DNA of 64,000 bases from Pseudomonas serboccidentalis (GTDB taxonomy: Bacteria; Pseudomonadota; Gammaproteobacteria; Pseudomonadales; Pseudomonadaceae), in assembly GCF_028830055.1 (NCBI RefSeq), contig NZ_CP101655.1, positions 248,001 through 312,000 on the forward strand. Reading direction: 5' to 3'. The notes beneath the pieces were generated by a model. The model worked only from the letters and a program-made list of their open reading frames with translations, was not told the origin of the DNA and made no database searches. The number at the start of each line of letters is the position of its first letter. Positions within the stretch are counted from its first letter, which is position 1. Shown in pieces: positions 27,085-35,959 of the stretch. The position numbers and the translations under genes are program-made.

Positions 27085-27131
27085 TTGACGCTGGATAGTG
27101 AGCAAATTACGTTATGCGTAATCGAATTACG
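27085..27131. promoter_or_regulatory. HmgR operator and hmgA promoter
   Basis: ATTACGTTATGCGTAAT (27106-27122) is a perfect 17-bp palindrome (6-5-6); a third ATTACG half-site is at 27126-27131, 20 bp from the first. TTGACG (27085-27090) with a 17-nt spacer to TACGTT makes a possible promoter whose -10 lies in the palindrome, so binding would block RNA polymerase. P. putida HmgR is known to use a 17-bp palindrome. Confidence 0.7.
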
Positions 27132-27208
27132 ATAATAACAACCCCGGCGTGCCGAAACCTCTGAGCCAGAGCGATGGGCCACTGCCGACTCCCTGTTCAG
27201 GAGGCTCC

Positions 27209-28513
27209 ATGAACCTCGATTCAAACGCGTCGGAGCTGGCGTACCAGTCCGGTTTCGGCAACGAGTTCAGCAGTGAAGCGTTGCCCGGCGCATTGCCCAT
27301 CGGCCAGAACTCCCCGCAAAAAGCCCCGTACGGCCTCTATACCGAATTGCTCTCCGGCACCGCATTCACCATGACCCGCAGTGAAGCGCGGCGCACCTGG
27401 ATGTACCGGATTCAGCCGTCAGCCAATCACCCGGCGTTCGTCAAACTGGAGCGGCAACTGGCCGGCGGCCCGTTGGGTGAAGTGACCCCCAATCGCCTGC
27501 GCTGGAATCCGTTGGAGATCCCCGTCGAGCCGACCGATTTCATCGACGGCCTGATCGGCATGGTGGCCAACTCGGCGGCGGAAAAGCCTGCCGGGATCAG
27601 CATCTACAACTATTGCGCGAATCGCTCGATGGAGCGGGTGTTCTACAACGCCGACGGCGAACTGCTGCTGGTGCCGCAACTGGGGCGGCTGCGCATTGCC
27701 ACCGAACTCGGTGTGCTGGAGGTGGCGCCGCTGGAGATCGCCGTGCTGCCGCGCGGACTGAAATTCCGTGTCGAACTGCTTGATCCGCAGGCTCGCGGTT
27801 ACGTTGCCGAGAACCATGGCGCGCCGCTGCGCCTGCCGGATCTGGGGCCGATCGGCAGCAATGGTCTGGCCAATCCGCGGGATTTCCTGGCCCCGGTCGC
27901 CGCCTACGAAAACCTGCAGCGGCCGACGACGCTGGTGCAGAAATTCCTCGGCCAGTTGTGGGGCACTGAGCTCGATCATTCGCCGCTGAACGTAGTCGCC
28001 TGGCACGGCAACAACGTGCCGTACAAATACGACCTGCGCCGCTTCAACACCATCGGCACGGTGAGTTTCGATCATCCCGATCCATCGATCTTCACCGTAC
28101 TGACCTCGCCGACCAGCGTGCATGGGCTGGCCAACCTCGACTTCGTGATCTTCCCGCCACGCTGGATGGTCGCCGAGAACACCTTCCGTCCGCCGTGGTT
28201 CCACCGCAACCTGATGAACGAGTTCATGGGCCTGATCCAGGGCGAGTACGACGCCAAGGCTGAAGGCTTCGTGCCCGGCGGTGCCTCGTTGCACAGCTGC
28301 ATGAGCGCCCACGGCCCGGACGGCGAGACCTGCACCAAAGCGATCAACGCTGACCTTGCGCCGGCGAAGATCGACAACACCATGGCCTTCATGTTCGAGA
28401 CCAGTCAGGTGCTGCGCCCAAGCCGCTTCGCTCTCGACTGCCCGCAACTGCAATCCCATTACGACGCCTGCTGGGCCACGCTGCCCGCCACGTTCGACCC
28501 GACCCGGAGATAA
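27209..28513 (+). CDS. hmgA: Homogentisate 1,2-dioxygenase
   Basis: A 434-residue iron dioxygenase that opens homogentisate to maleylacetoacetate. [20 protein letters not shown] at the N-terminus, [36 protein letters not shown] and [20 protein letters not shown] with the iron-ligand His/Glu residues are all present. The ATG at 27209 has SD AGGAGG 6 nt before it. First gene of hmgABC, which degrades tyrosine/phenylalanine-derived homogentisate to fumarate and acetoacetate. Loss would give brown pyomelanin colonies. Confidence 0.97.
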   Translation: MNLDSNASELAYQSGFGNEFSSEALPGALPIGQNSPQKAPYGLYTELLSGTAFTMTRSEARRTWMYRIQPSANHPAFVKLERQLAGGPLGEVTPNRLRWNPLEIPVEPTDFIDGLIGMVANSAAEKPAGISIYNYCANRSMERVFYNADGELLLVPQLGRLRIATELGVLEVAPLEIAVLPRGLKFRVELLDPQARGYVAENHGAPLRLPDLGPIGSNGLANPRDFLAPVAAYENLQRPTTLVQKFLGQLWGTELDHSPLNVVAWHGNNVPYKYDLRRFNTIGTVSFDHPDPSIFTVLTSPTSVHGLANLDFVIFPPRWMVAENTFRPPWFHRNLMNEFMGLIQGEYDAKAEGFVPGGASLHSCMSAHGPDGETCTKAINADLAPAKIDNTMAFMFETSQVLRPSRFALDCPQLQSHYDACWATLPATFDPTRR

Positions 28514-28516
28514 CCC

Positions 28517-29821
28517 ATGACTCAGACTTCCATTACCCGCAGTTGGGTTGCTTCGGCCAACGGCCACGCGGATTTCCCGTTGCAGAACCTGCCGCTGGGC
28601 GTGTTCAGCCTCAACGGCTCGGCGCCGCGTGCCGGCGTTGCGATCGGTGAACACATTTTCGATCTGCAGGTGGCGCTCGAAGCCGGGCTGTTCGACGGTG
28701 TCGCTCGCAGTGCAGTCGAGGCCATGCACGGTGGGCTGTTGAACGCCTTCTTCGACCTCGGGCGTGAGGCTCGCGTCGCGTTGCGCACTCGCCTGCTGGA
28801 GTTGTTCAGCGAGGGCAGCAGCCATCGTGGAGCCATCGAAGCTCAAGGCGCAAAACTGCTGCCATTGGCCGCCGATTGCCAGATGCACCTGCCGGCGCGC
28901 ATCAGCGATTACACCGATTTCTATGTGGGCATCGAGCACGCACAGAACGTCGGCAAACTGTTCCGTCCGGACAATCCACTGCTGCCGAACTACAAGCACG
29001 TGCCGATCGGTTACCACGGTCGCGCCTCCACGGTGCGCGCCTCCGGCACCGATGTGCGCCGCCCGAAAGGCCAGACCCTGCCGGCCGGTGCGAGCGAGCC
29101 GACGTTCGGCCCGTGCGCACGTCTGGACTACGAGCTGGAGCTGGGTATCTGGATCGGTCCGGGCAACGAAATGGGCGAGCCGATCGCCATCGGCGACGCC
29201 GCCGAGCACATCGCCGGTTTCTGCCTGCTCAACGACTGGTCGGCCCGGGATATCCAGGCCTGGGAATACCAGCCGCTGGGCCCGTTCCTGTCCAAGAGTT
29301 TTATCACCAGTGTTTCGCCATGGGTGGTGACCGCCGAAGCGCTGGAGCCGTTCCGCACCGCGCAACCGGCGCGTCCGCAAGGTGATCCGCAACCGCTGCC
29401 ATACCTGTTCGACAAACGCGATCAGGACGGTGGTGCTTTCGACATCGAGCTGGAAGTGCTGCTGCTCACCGAAACCATGCGCGAGCAGAAGCTGCCGGCC
29501 CATCGCCTGACCCTGAGCAATACCCGCTACATGTACTGGACTGTCGCGCAAATGGTCGCGCATCACAGCGTCAACGGTTGCCAGTTGCAGGCCGGTGATC
29601 TGTTCGGTTCGGGCACCTTGTCCGGCCCGCAAAGCGGTCAGTTCGGCAGCCTGCTGGAAATCACTGAGGGCGGCAAAAAGCCGATCGAACTGGCCTCCGG
29701 CGAAGTGCGCAAATTCCTAGAGGACGGCGACGAAGTCATCCTGCGCGCGCGTTGCGCTCGTGACGGTTTTGCCTCGATCGGTTTCGGCGAGTGCCGCGGC
29801 AAAGTGCTGGCGGCGCGCTGA
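28517..29821 (+). CDS. hmgB: Fumarylacetoacetase
   Basis: A 434-residue hydrolase splitting fumarylacetoacetate into fumarate and acetoacetate, last step of the pathway. NLPLGVFSLNG and the C-terminal FAH domain with DYTDFYVGIEHAQNVGKLFR, YHGRASTVRASGTDVRRPKG, DYELELGIWIG and LNDWSARDIQAWEYQPLGP are diagnostic. It starts 3 nt after the hmgA stop. Confidence 0.96.
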   Translation: MTQTSITRSWVASANGHADFPLQNLPLGVFSLNGSAPRAGVAIGEHIFDLQVALEAGLFDGVARSAVEAMHGGLLNAFFDLGREARVALRTRLLELFSEGSSHRGAIEAQGAKLLPLAADCQMHLPARISDYTDFYVGIEHAQNVGKLFRPDNPLLPNYKHVPIGYHGRASTVRASGTDVRRPKGQTLPAGASEPTFGPCARLDYELELGIWIGPGNEMGEPIAIGDAAEHIAGFCLLNDWSARDIQAWEYQPLGPFLSKSFITSVSPWVVTAEALEPFRTAQPARPQGDPQPLPYLFDKRDQDGGAFDIELEVLLLTETMREQKLPAHRLTLSNTRYMYWTVAQMVAHHSVNGCQLQAGDLFGSGTLSGPQSGQFGSLLEITEGGKKPIELASGEVRKFLEDGDEVILRARCARDGFASIGFGECRGKVLAAR

Positions 29822-29833
29822 CAGGAGCGGATC

Positions 29834-30469
29834 ATGGATCTCTACACCTACTACCGCTCCACTTCGTCGTACCGGGTGCGTATCGCGCTGGCGCTGAAGG
29901 GCCTCGACTATCAGGCGCTGCCGGTCAACCTGATCGCGCCGTCCGGTGGCGAGCATCGGCAAGCGGCGTATCTGGCGATCAACCCGCAAGGTCGGGTGCC
30001 GGCCTTGCGTACCGATGAGGGCGAGTTGCTGATTCAGTCGCCGGCGATCATCGAGTACCTGGAAGAACGTTATCCACAGCAGCCCCTGCTGCCGGAAGAC
30101 CTCGCTGCCCGCGCTCATGTGCGCGGTGTGGCGGCGGTGATCGGCTGCGATGTGCATCCGCTGCATAACGTCAGCGTGCTCAATCGACTGCGCCAGTTGG
30201 GGCACGAAGAGCCGCAGGTGGTGGAGTGGATTGCGCACTGGATCGGTCAAGGGCTGGCGACCGTCGAGCAGTTGATCGGCGACAGCGGTTTCTGTTTCGG
30301 CGAGTGGCCGTGCGTAGCGGACGTGTACCTGATCCCGCAGTTGTACGCGGCCGAGCGTTTTAATGTGTCGCTAGAGGCTTATCCACGGATTCGTCGGGTG
30401 GCGGCGCTGGCGGATGAACATCCGGCGTTCATCAAGGCGCATCCGGCTAATCAACCTGATACCCCGTAA
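29834..30469 (+). CDS. hmgC: Maleylacetoacetate isomerase (zeta-class GST)
   Basis: A 211-residue zeta-class glutathione transferase that isomerises maleyl- to fumarylacetoacetate. The active-site motif is YYRSTSSYRVRIALALKGL (SSxxxR), then INPQGRVPAL and IQSPAIIEYLEERYP for glutathione. SD AGGAG is 8 nt upstream; it lies 12 nt after hmgB. Confidence 0.95.
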   Translation: MDLYTYYRSTSSYRVRIALALKGLDYQALPVNLIAPSGGEHRQAAYLAINPQGRVPALRTDEGELLIQSPAIIEYLEERYPQQPLLPEDLAARAHVRGVAAVIGCDVHPLHNVSVLNRLRQLGHEEPQVVEWIAHWIGQGLATVEQLIGDSGFCFGEWPCVADVYLIPQLYAAERFNVSLEAYPRIRRVAALADEHPAFIKAHPANQPDTP

Positions 30470-30487
30470 AGCTTCACACTGTCCCAA

Positions 30488-30576
30488 TGCAGGAGTGAGC
30501 CTGCTCGCGATAGCGGTTTAACCGTCGCATCCAGGTTGGATGTGAGGACGCCATCGCGAGCAGGCTCACTCCTGCA
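30488..30576. repeat. REP family A inverted pair
   Basis: TGCAGGAGTGAGCCTGCTCG and complement (GCGAGCAGGCTCACTCCTGC) around a long spacer, directly after hmgC. Confidence 0.85.
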
Positions 30577-30628
30577 AGGGATCAGCGCCGTACACAAAAA
30601 TCATAAAAACAAAAACAGGTACCTTGCG

Positions 30629-31984
30629 ATGCACAACCAGATTGCCAGCTTCCGTGCGGCACTCGACGCCCGTCCCGTGTCCCGCTATCAGTGGTTGCTC
30701 TTGATCCTGCTTGCCTTGTTGCTGGTCACCGACGGTTATGACGCCCAGGTGCTGGGTTATGTGGTGCCGGCCCTGGCGCAGGACTGGGGGCTGGAGAAAG
30801 CCGCGTTCGGGCCTGTTTTCAGCGCCAATCTGTTGGGCCTCACGCTCGGTTCGCTCGCGGTGACGCCACTGGCCGACCGCTTCGGCGTGCGGCGGATTCT
30901 GCTCGCCTGCGTGCTGATCTACGCCAGCCTCACCGTGCTGATGGTGTTTGCCAATTCGCTGAACACTCTGATGATCGCGCGCTTTATCTGCGGGATCGGC
31001 ATGGGCGGGGCGATGCCCAGTGCCATGGCCTTGATGTCGGAATACTCGCCCCCGCGTCTGCGCACCTTGATGGTGACGCTGGCGGCCTGTGGTTTTTCCT
31101 TCGGTGGTGCGGCGGGCGGTTTTGTCGCCGCGGGGTTCATCGATCGCTTCGGCTGGCAAGCGGTGTTTCTCGCCGGTGGCGTCACACCGCTGCTGCTGTT
31201 TCCGTTCCTCTGGTGGAGGCTGCCGGAATCGTTGCCGCGTCTGCTGCGCGACGCACCGCCCTATGCGCGCCTGCGCAAAGTCACCGCGCGAATGCTGCCG
31301 GACTGGCAACCGCCGACCGCCTCGGTCGAGCAGAACGAGCGTGAGCAGGGCAGCAAACTGACGGTGGTCGAGTTATTCCGCAACGGCTATGCGCGACCAA
31401 CCCTGCTGATCTGGGCAACGTTTTTTGTCAGCCTGATTCTGTTGTATTTCATGATCAGCTGGCTGCCGACGCTGTTGCTCGAAAGCGGCCTGACACTCAA
31501 TGAAGCGAACCTGGTGACCTCGATGTTCCTGTTCGCCGGCACCTTGGGCGCTGTGTGCATGGCGTGGTTCGCCGACCGCTTGAAACGCAAGGTACGCCTG
31601 CTCTGCGCGGTATTGGCCGGGGCTGCGCTGTGTACGATTCTGCTGGGTTTGAATCACGACAATCCGCGTTATCTGGTGGCCTGCGTGTTTGCGGCCGGCT
31701 TCTGCATCATCGGTGGACAACTGACGCTGAACGCCTTCGCCAGTAACTTCTACCCGGCCCATGTGCGCGCCACGGGTACTGGCTGGGCACTGGGGGTAGG
31801 GCGATTCGGTTCGATACTCGGGCCGCTGTTGGGCAGCATGCTGCTGGCGATGCACATTCCGGTGGCGCAGATTTTCTTCTTCTGTGCGATTCCGGCGGTC
31901 ATCGCGGCGCTGTTGATCATCCAGGTGCGCGCACCTTCCGATTTTGTCCCGGTAGTTGGAAGTGGTGGGGCTGTCAAAACCTGA
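30629..31984 (+). CDS. MFS aromatic acid:H+ symporter (AAHS type)
   Basis: A 451-residue major facilitator with 12 predicted helices. LLVTDGYDAQVLGYVVPAL is the AAHS signature in helix 1 (DGxD), followed by LADRFGVRRIL between helices 2 and 3. AAHS carriers import aromatic acids such as 4-hydroxybenzoate; next to hmgABC a substrate like homogentisate or 4-hydroxyphenylacetate is reasonable (inference). The ATG at 30629 gives the best N-terminus. The REP pair before it suggests its own promoter or weaker coupling to hmgC. Confidence 0.87.
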   Translation: MHNQIASFRAALDARPVSRYQWLLLILLALLLVTDGYDAQVLGYVVPALAQDWGLEKAAFGPVFSANLLGLTLGSLAVTPLADRFGVRRILLACVLIYASLTVLMVFANSLNTLMIARFICGIGMGGAMPSAMALMSEYSPPRLRTLMVTLAACGFSFGGAAGGFVAAGFIDRFGWQAVFLAGGVTPLLLFPFLWWRLPESLPRLLRDAPPYARLRKVTARMLPDWQPPTASVEQNEREQGSKLTVVELFRNGYARPTLLIWATFFVSLILLYFMISWLPTLLLESGLTLNEANLVTSMFLFAGTLGAVCMAWFADRLKRKVRLLCAVLAGAALCTILLGLNHDNPRYLVACVFAAGFCIIGGQLTLNAFASNFYPAHVRATGTGWALGVGRFGSILGPLLGSMLLAMHIPVAQIFFFCAIPAVIAALLIIQVRAPSDFVPVVGSGGAVKT

Positions 31985-31988
31985 AGAG

Positions 31989-32066
31989 CAAAAGATTGCA
32001 GCCTTCGGCAGCGCCTACATTGAAATACATTCCCCTGTAGGCGCTGCCGAAGGCTGCGATCTTTTG
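31989..32066. repeat. REP family B inverted pair
   Basis: CAAAAGATTGCAGCCTTCGG with GGCAGCGCCTAC, and matching right arm GTAGGCGCTGCCGAAGG: the C/G change is compensated in both arms. Confidence 0.88.
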
Positions 32067-32070
32067 CTTT

Positions 32071-32874
32071 TTAATGAACAACGGAATTCGGAGGGAGGTG
32101 CCCGAGGCGTTCGGTCAGGCGCAACCGCTGAATCGGATCGTCACTGAGCAGCAAGGCATGTTCCAGATCGAAGCGCTCGGCGTTCGGGCAGTCCAGGCGT
32201 TGGTACAGGCTGGCGCGGGCCAGATAGTCGGCGGCGCTGGCGCTGCCCAGTTCCAGCACGCGTTCGGCATCGATCAGCGCGGCGATGTAATCCTCGTGCG
32301 CCAGATGCAGCTGTCGCATGTTGCGTGACAGGCGCTGAAGCATCTGCAGCGGGGTGGCGGTGGCCAGATGATCGGCGTTGAGCTTTAGGTGCGCACCGTA
32401 CTGGCGCTGCAACAACTCACGGCAATCGTTTGGGTACAGACGGCGCCCGCCACAGGGATCGAGCAAATGGTCGGCGCCGGGTACTCGCAGCAAAAAGTGC
32501 CCGGGGAAGTTCACCCCGACCAAGGGGATCTCCAGGCCGCGCGCCAATTCCAGCGCAATCAGTGCCAGAGCCAATGGCTGGCCGCGCCGGGTCTGCAGCA
32601 CTTTATGCACCAGAGCGGCCTGTGGGCGCAGTGGCAGAAAGTCGTCTTGAGCGAATCCCAGATCATTCATCCGCCGCAACAACGGCTGCGCCAGTTCGCT
32701 GACCGGCAGCATGGGCAAGCCGTAGCTGACGCGCTGTTGCAGGTCTTTGAACTCCTCCTGCAAGGCCTGAGGGTCCAAAGTCTTTTCGTGCTCGGCGGCC
32801 ATCCACAGCGCAGCTTCGAACAGCGCGGGCGGTGAACGGTGCAGACACTCGAAAAAACGTTGGCGCGGGCTCAT
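32071..32874 (-). CDS. SirB1-family (transglutaminase-like core) protein
   Basis: A 267-residue protein of the SirB1 family. RRGQPLALALIALELARGLE, VNFPGHFLLR and LDPCGGRRL match the transglutaminase-like core; the catalytic Cys of true transglutaminases is not obvious. Helical, TPR-like C-terminus (DAERVLELGSASAADYLARA). Many genomes keep it near prfA/hemK, but here it is alone. Function unknown; perhaps protein interaction. Confidence 0.82.
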   Translation of the reverse strand: MSPRQRFFECLHRSPPALFEAALWMAAEHEKTLDPQALQEEFKDLQQRVSYGLPMLPVSELAQPLLRRMNDLGFAQDDFLPLRPQAALVHKVLQTRRGQPLALALIALELARGLEIPLVGVNFPGHFLLRVPGADHLLDPCGGRRLYPNDCRELLQRQYGAHLKLNADHLATATPLQMLQRLSRNMRQLHLAHEDYIAALIDAERVLELGSASAADYLARASLYQRLDCPNAERFDLEHALLLSDDPIQRLRLTERLGHLPPNSVVH

Positions 32875-33058
32875 CTGAATCTCCGGGGAATGCCTCGTTT
32901 TAGCCCCGTCCGTGTCATTCGTCCAGTGCTGACCCTGGCCGGTTTCTGGTTATGCCGCAAAGTCACCGTCGACGTGGGCGCTTATTCCGGTGCGCTTCAG
33001 CAATTTTTGGGCGCAAGCCTATACTGGCGTCTACCAGAAGTGATTCGGGAGCCTGCCG

Positions 33059-34078
33059 ATGTTCGCTCTCATGCAAAGCACTCGCCTGGAATCGCTGCAC
33101 CTCAGCGTTGACCCGATCACCGGGTTGAAGGCGGTCATTGCCATTCATAACAGTCGCCTCGGGCCTGCCCTGGGCGGGTGTCGTTATCTTGCCTATCCCA
33201 ACGATGAATCTGCGGTCGAGGATGCCATTCGCCTGGCACAGGGCATGAGCTACAAGGCAGCGCTGGCCGGACTTGCCCAGGGCGGCGGGGTTGCGGTGAT
33301 CGTGCGCCCGGCGCATGTGGAAAATCGCGCGGCGTTGTTCGAAGCGTTTGGTCGCTGCATCGAGCAACTCGACGGCCGCTACATCACCGCCATCGACAGC
33401 GGCACCTCGGTGGCGGACATGGATTGCATCGCCCAGCAGACCCAACACGTCACCAGCACCACCTCGGCCGGCGACCCGGCACCGCATGCGGCGATGGGCG
33501 TGTTCACCGGGATTCGTGCCACGGCCATGGCGCGGTTGGGCAGTGACAATCTCGAAGGTCTGCGTGTGGCGATTCAGGGCTTGGGCAACGTGGGTTACGC
33601 CCTGGCCGAGCAACTGCATGCGGCGGGGGCTGAACTGCTGGTCAGCGACATCGATCACGGCAAGGTGCAACTGGCGATGGAGCAGCTCAACGCGCATCCG
33701 ATCGCCAACGATGCGTTGCTCAGCACGCCTTGCGACATTCTTGCCCCGTGCGGCCTCGGCGGGGTTCTCAATAGTCATACGGTGACGCAACTGCGCTGCT
33801 CGGCGGTGGCAGGTTCGGCGAATAATCAACTGACGCATCTGGACGTGGCCGATCAACTGGAGCGGCGCGGCATCCTCTATGCGCCGGATTACGTGATCAA
33901 TGCCGGTGGCCTGATCTACGTTTCACTCAAACATCGCGGCGAAGAGCTGGGGACGATCACCGCGCACCTGTCGAAGATTTCTTCGCGACTGACCGAAGTG
34001 TTCGCCCATGCGCAGGCCGAAAAACGCTCGCCGGCGCGGGTGGCAGATGAGTTGGCGGAGAAGGTTTTGTATCGCTGA
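33059..34078 (+). CDS. Leucine/glutamate-type amino acid dehydrogenase with altered active site
   Basis: A 339-residue Glu/Leu/Phe/Val dehydrogenase family protein, expected to deaminate branched-chain amino acids with NAD. The substrate Lys is present (Lys66 in GMSYKAALAG) and Asp113 (YITAIDSGT) is kept, with exactly the spacing seen in Bacillus leucine dehydrogenase (K68, K80, D115). But the catalytic Lys of GGGK is Val78 (GGGV, codon GTT at 33290-33292). The Rossmann motif GLGNVG is intact and so is the rest of the frame. Either a catalytically altered protein or a recent mutation. Alone on the plus strand. Confidence 0.88.
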   Translation: MFALMQSTRLESLHLSVDPITGLKAVIAIHNSRLGPALGGCRYLAYPNDESAVEDAIRLAQGMSYKAALAGLAQGGGVAVIVRPAHVENRAALFEAFGRCIEQLDGRYITAIDSGTSVADMDCIAQQTQHVTSTTSAGDPAPHAAMGVFTGIRATAMARLGSDNLEGLRVAIQGLGNVGYALAEQLHAAGAELLVSDIDHGKVQLAMEQLNAHPIANDALLSTPCDILAPCGLGGVLNSHTVTQLRCSAVAGSANNQLTHLDVADQLERRGILYAPDYVINAGGLIYVSLKHRGEELGTITAHLSKISSRLTEVFAHAQAEKRSPARVADELAEKVLYR

Positions 34079-34082
34079 AAAG

Positions 34083-34162
34083 CAAAAGATCGCAGCCTTC
34101 GGCAGCTCCTACATTTGGAATGCGTATTCCCTGTAGGAGCTGCCGAAGGCTGCGATCTTTTG
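34083..34162. repeat. REP family B inverted pair
   Basis: Near-perfect arms CAAAAGATCGCAGCCTTCGG; spacer contains GGAATGCGTATTCC. Confidence 0.9.
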
Positions 34163-34174
34163 ATCAGGCGATGA

Positions 34175-34513
34175 TTACTTGGCAGCTTTCGCCGCTTTTG
34201 CCGGTTTGGCCGGTGCTTCAGCCGTCTCTGCGGCATCAGCCACTTCAGCCACTGGCTCGGCCGGTGCGTTGATCAGCTCCGACAGCGCATCAGGCTGGCT
34301 CTTGAAGGCTTTGGCGAATACATCGCGATTCTTCGCCATGTAGATCCCGACCTCTTCAACCTGCTGCTCGTTCAGCGACGGAACGGCTTTTTGCAACACT
34401 TCGGACAGCATCTCGGCCAGTTCGAGCATTTTGTCATGACGGTCAGCTTCGGCTTTATCCATGAACAAGCGCTCCAGATCTCGGCTGCTGCGGTATACCA
34501 CTTCGACGGCCAT
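34175..34513 (-). CDS. yebG: YebG-family SOS-induced protein
   Basis: A 112-residue protein. The first 95 residues match YebG (MAVEVVYRSSRDLERLFMDK ... NRDVFAKAFKSQPDAL); the tail is a low-complexity Ala/Lys/Pro stretch (APAKPAKAAKAAK). YebG is a small DNA-damage-induced protein of unclear role. A perfect LexA box lies 45 nt upstream. Confidence 0.9.
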   Translation of the reverse strand: MAVEVVYRSSRDLERLFMDKAEADRHDKMLELAEMLSEVLQKAVPSLNEQQVEEVGIYMAKNRDVFAKAFKSQPDALSELINAPAEPVAEVADAAETAEAPAKPAKAAKAAK

Positions 34514-34557
34514 TCACCACCTCACATGCCTTCACATTTTAGTTGTCTTAGCGACTA

Positions 34558-34573
34558 CTGTATTTATATACAG
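34558..34573. promoter_or_regulatory. LexA (SOS) box of yebG
   Basis: CTGTATTTATATACAG matches CTGT-N8-ACAG exactly, with an A/T-only centre, 45 nt before the yebG ATG. Confidence 0.9.
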
Positions 34574-34853
34574 CGAAAGGATAAGCGAATCCCTGCGCTT
34601 TGGGTAGTGGCTTTTTAATGTAGACCGGATTCAGGGTTTGTCAGGGGATGACCGCGTGGCGGCCATTCGCGAGCAAGCTCGCGCCCACAGGGTTCGGTGC
34701 AGGCCGGCATGTGCGACCAAACGCCACGGCGCGGGTTTTGCCCCGGCTCGCCATGATGGCGTGGCCTCTTTTCTGCATGAAACGTCAAGACGTGCAGAAA
34801 ACCGTCACGTCCAACACGCATCATCCGCCCGAGTCGGGCTAAGGAACATCATC

Positions 34854-35354
34854 GTGAAAATAAACTGGGCCGAGAAACTGCGGCAAAACGTGCATCAACT
34901 GGCCGAGTCCCTGGGCAACCTGTTCGTCGAGACCTTCCACTATCTGGCGCTGTTCGCCATTGGTGCGGTGACCGCGTGGGCAGCGGTGATGGAATTTCTC
35001 GGCATGCTCGAAGAGGGCCACATCAAGATCGATGACATTCTGTTGCTGTTCATCTATCTGGAACTGGGGGCGATGGTCGGGATTTATTTCAAGACCAACC
35101 ACATGCCGGTGCGCTTCCTGATCTACGTGGCGATCACTGCGCTGACGCGCCTGTTGATCTCCAACGTCTCGCACCACAACCCGCCGGACATGGGCATCAT
35201 CTACCTGTGCGGCGGGATTCTGCTGCTGGCATTCTCGATCCTGGTGGTGCGTTACGCCTCGTCGCAGTTTCCCTCAGTGAAGATCGAGAAGCCGCAACGC
35301 AAACTCGGCGCCGGTTCCGGTGAACACCCCGAGATCGAGAAAGGCGAACTCTAA
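34854..35354 (+). CDS. PsiE-family (phosphate-starvation-inducible) membrane protein
   Basis: A 166-residue inner-membrane protein with four hydrophobic helices (about 25-50, 60-80, 88-105, 118-140). ETFHYLALFAIGAVTAW, LEEGHIKIDDILLLFIYLELG and YFKTNHMPVRFLIYVAITALTR mark the PsiE family (the last block in two parts in my reading). I choose the GTG at 34854: AAGGA is 8 nt upstream and the family N-terminus MKINWAEKLR follows. The frame is open far upstream without similarity. It converges with, and overlaps by 4 nt, the DUF3509 gene. Confidence 0.85.
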   Translation: MKINWAEKLRQNVHQLAESLGNLFVETFHYLALFAIGAVTAWAAVMEFLGMLEEGHIKIDDILLLFIYLELGAMVGIYFKTNHMPVRFLIYVAITALTRLLISNVSHHNPPDMGIIYLCGGILLLAFSILVVRYASSQFPSVKIEKPQRKLGAGSGEHPEIEKGEL

Positions 35355-35668
35355 AGGCCAGCCGACGGTCGAGACCGGCCGTCGATTTGCTGCGGTGGCG
35401 GGGGCAGTCCGCTGCCGCTGGTCATCGCTTCAAGGATCGCCATGGCGCTGTGGCCCTGTTCGATGGCGATGCCGAATTGAATGCTTTGCACCAGCCGCCT
35501 CAAGCGTTGTGGATCATTGCGTTGTTCGCTGCTGATCATGCGTTTGGCCACGATGCGGCCGCTGTTGGACAGGGTCAGCATGATGCTGCCGTCCAGCCCC
35601 TGAATGCTCAGGTTGATCTGATAGTCCGGCGCGAAGGCATCGGTAATGATCTGAAAAGGATTGTCCAT
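35351..35668 (-). CDS. DUF3509 protein
   Basis: A 105-residue Pseudomonas-typical small protein: MDNPFQIITDAFAPDYQINL, LTLSNSGRIVAKRMIS and the LRRLVQSIQFGIAIEQGHSA helix. Soluble, no catalytic motif. Unknown function. Confidence 0.8.
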   Translation of the reverse strand: MDNPFQIITDAFAPDYQINLSIQGLDGSIMLTLSNSGRIVAKRMISSEQRNDPQRLRRLVQSIQFGIAIEQGHSAMAILEAMTSGSGLPPPPQQIDGRSRPSAGL

Positions 35669-35768
35669 GATGCGTCACCGCCTGATTGAACGTGCAGTTG
35701 TTGACCGGCCGTGATCGGGTTGGTTCGCCATACCGGATCATCGGCCATTCCGTGGCCTGTGTTGCTTA

Positions 35769-35862
35769 TGTAGGAGCTGCCGCAGGCTGCGATCTTTTGA
35801 TCTTCAGCGTCTTGATGTGCGTCATGCAGATCAAAAGATCGCAGCCTTCGGCAGCTCCTACA
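35769..35862. repeat. REP family B pair in reversed order
   Basis: Here the TGTAGGAGCTGCC ends face outward and the CTTTTGATC ends face inward, the opposite of the other pairs; similar reversed pairs lie at 54277 and 55498. Confidence 0.85.
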
Positions 35863-35913
35863 GGGGTATAGCAAGGGGCATGCCGGGAAAATTGTTGGAC
35901 AATGGATACGGCA

Positions 35914-35941
35914 TAAAAAAGGCGAGCACCTGGCTCGCCTT
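35914..35941 (-). terminator. Terminator of the serine transporter gene
   Basis: AAGGCGAGCCAGGTGCTCGCC on the minus strand, followed by TTTTTTAT. Confidence 0.88.
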
Positions 35942-35959
35942 GGTCATTTGTGGCCCGTT

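Noticed and set aside
27419-29632. Long open frame antisense to hmgA and hmgB
   Set aside because: Both sense genes are certain; the antisense product has no family features.
34574-34853. Possible gene in the yebG-PsiE gap
   Set aside because: The frame is open in the PsiE phase, but codons and composition are non-coding and a single REP-like half (GCGAGCAAGCTCGCGCCCAC) lies inside.
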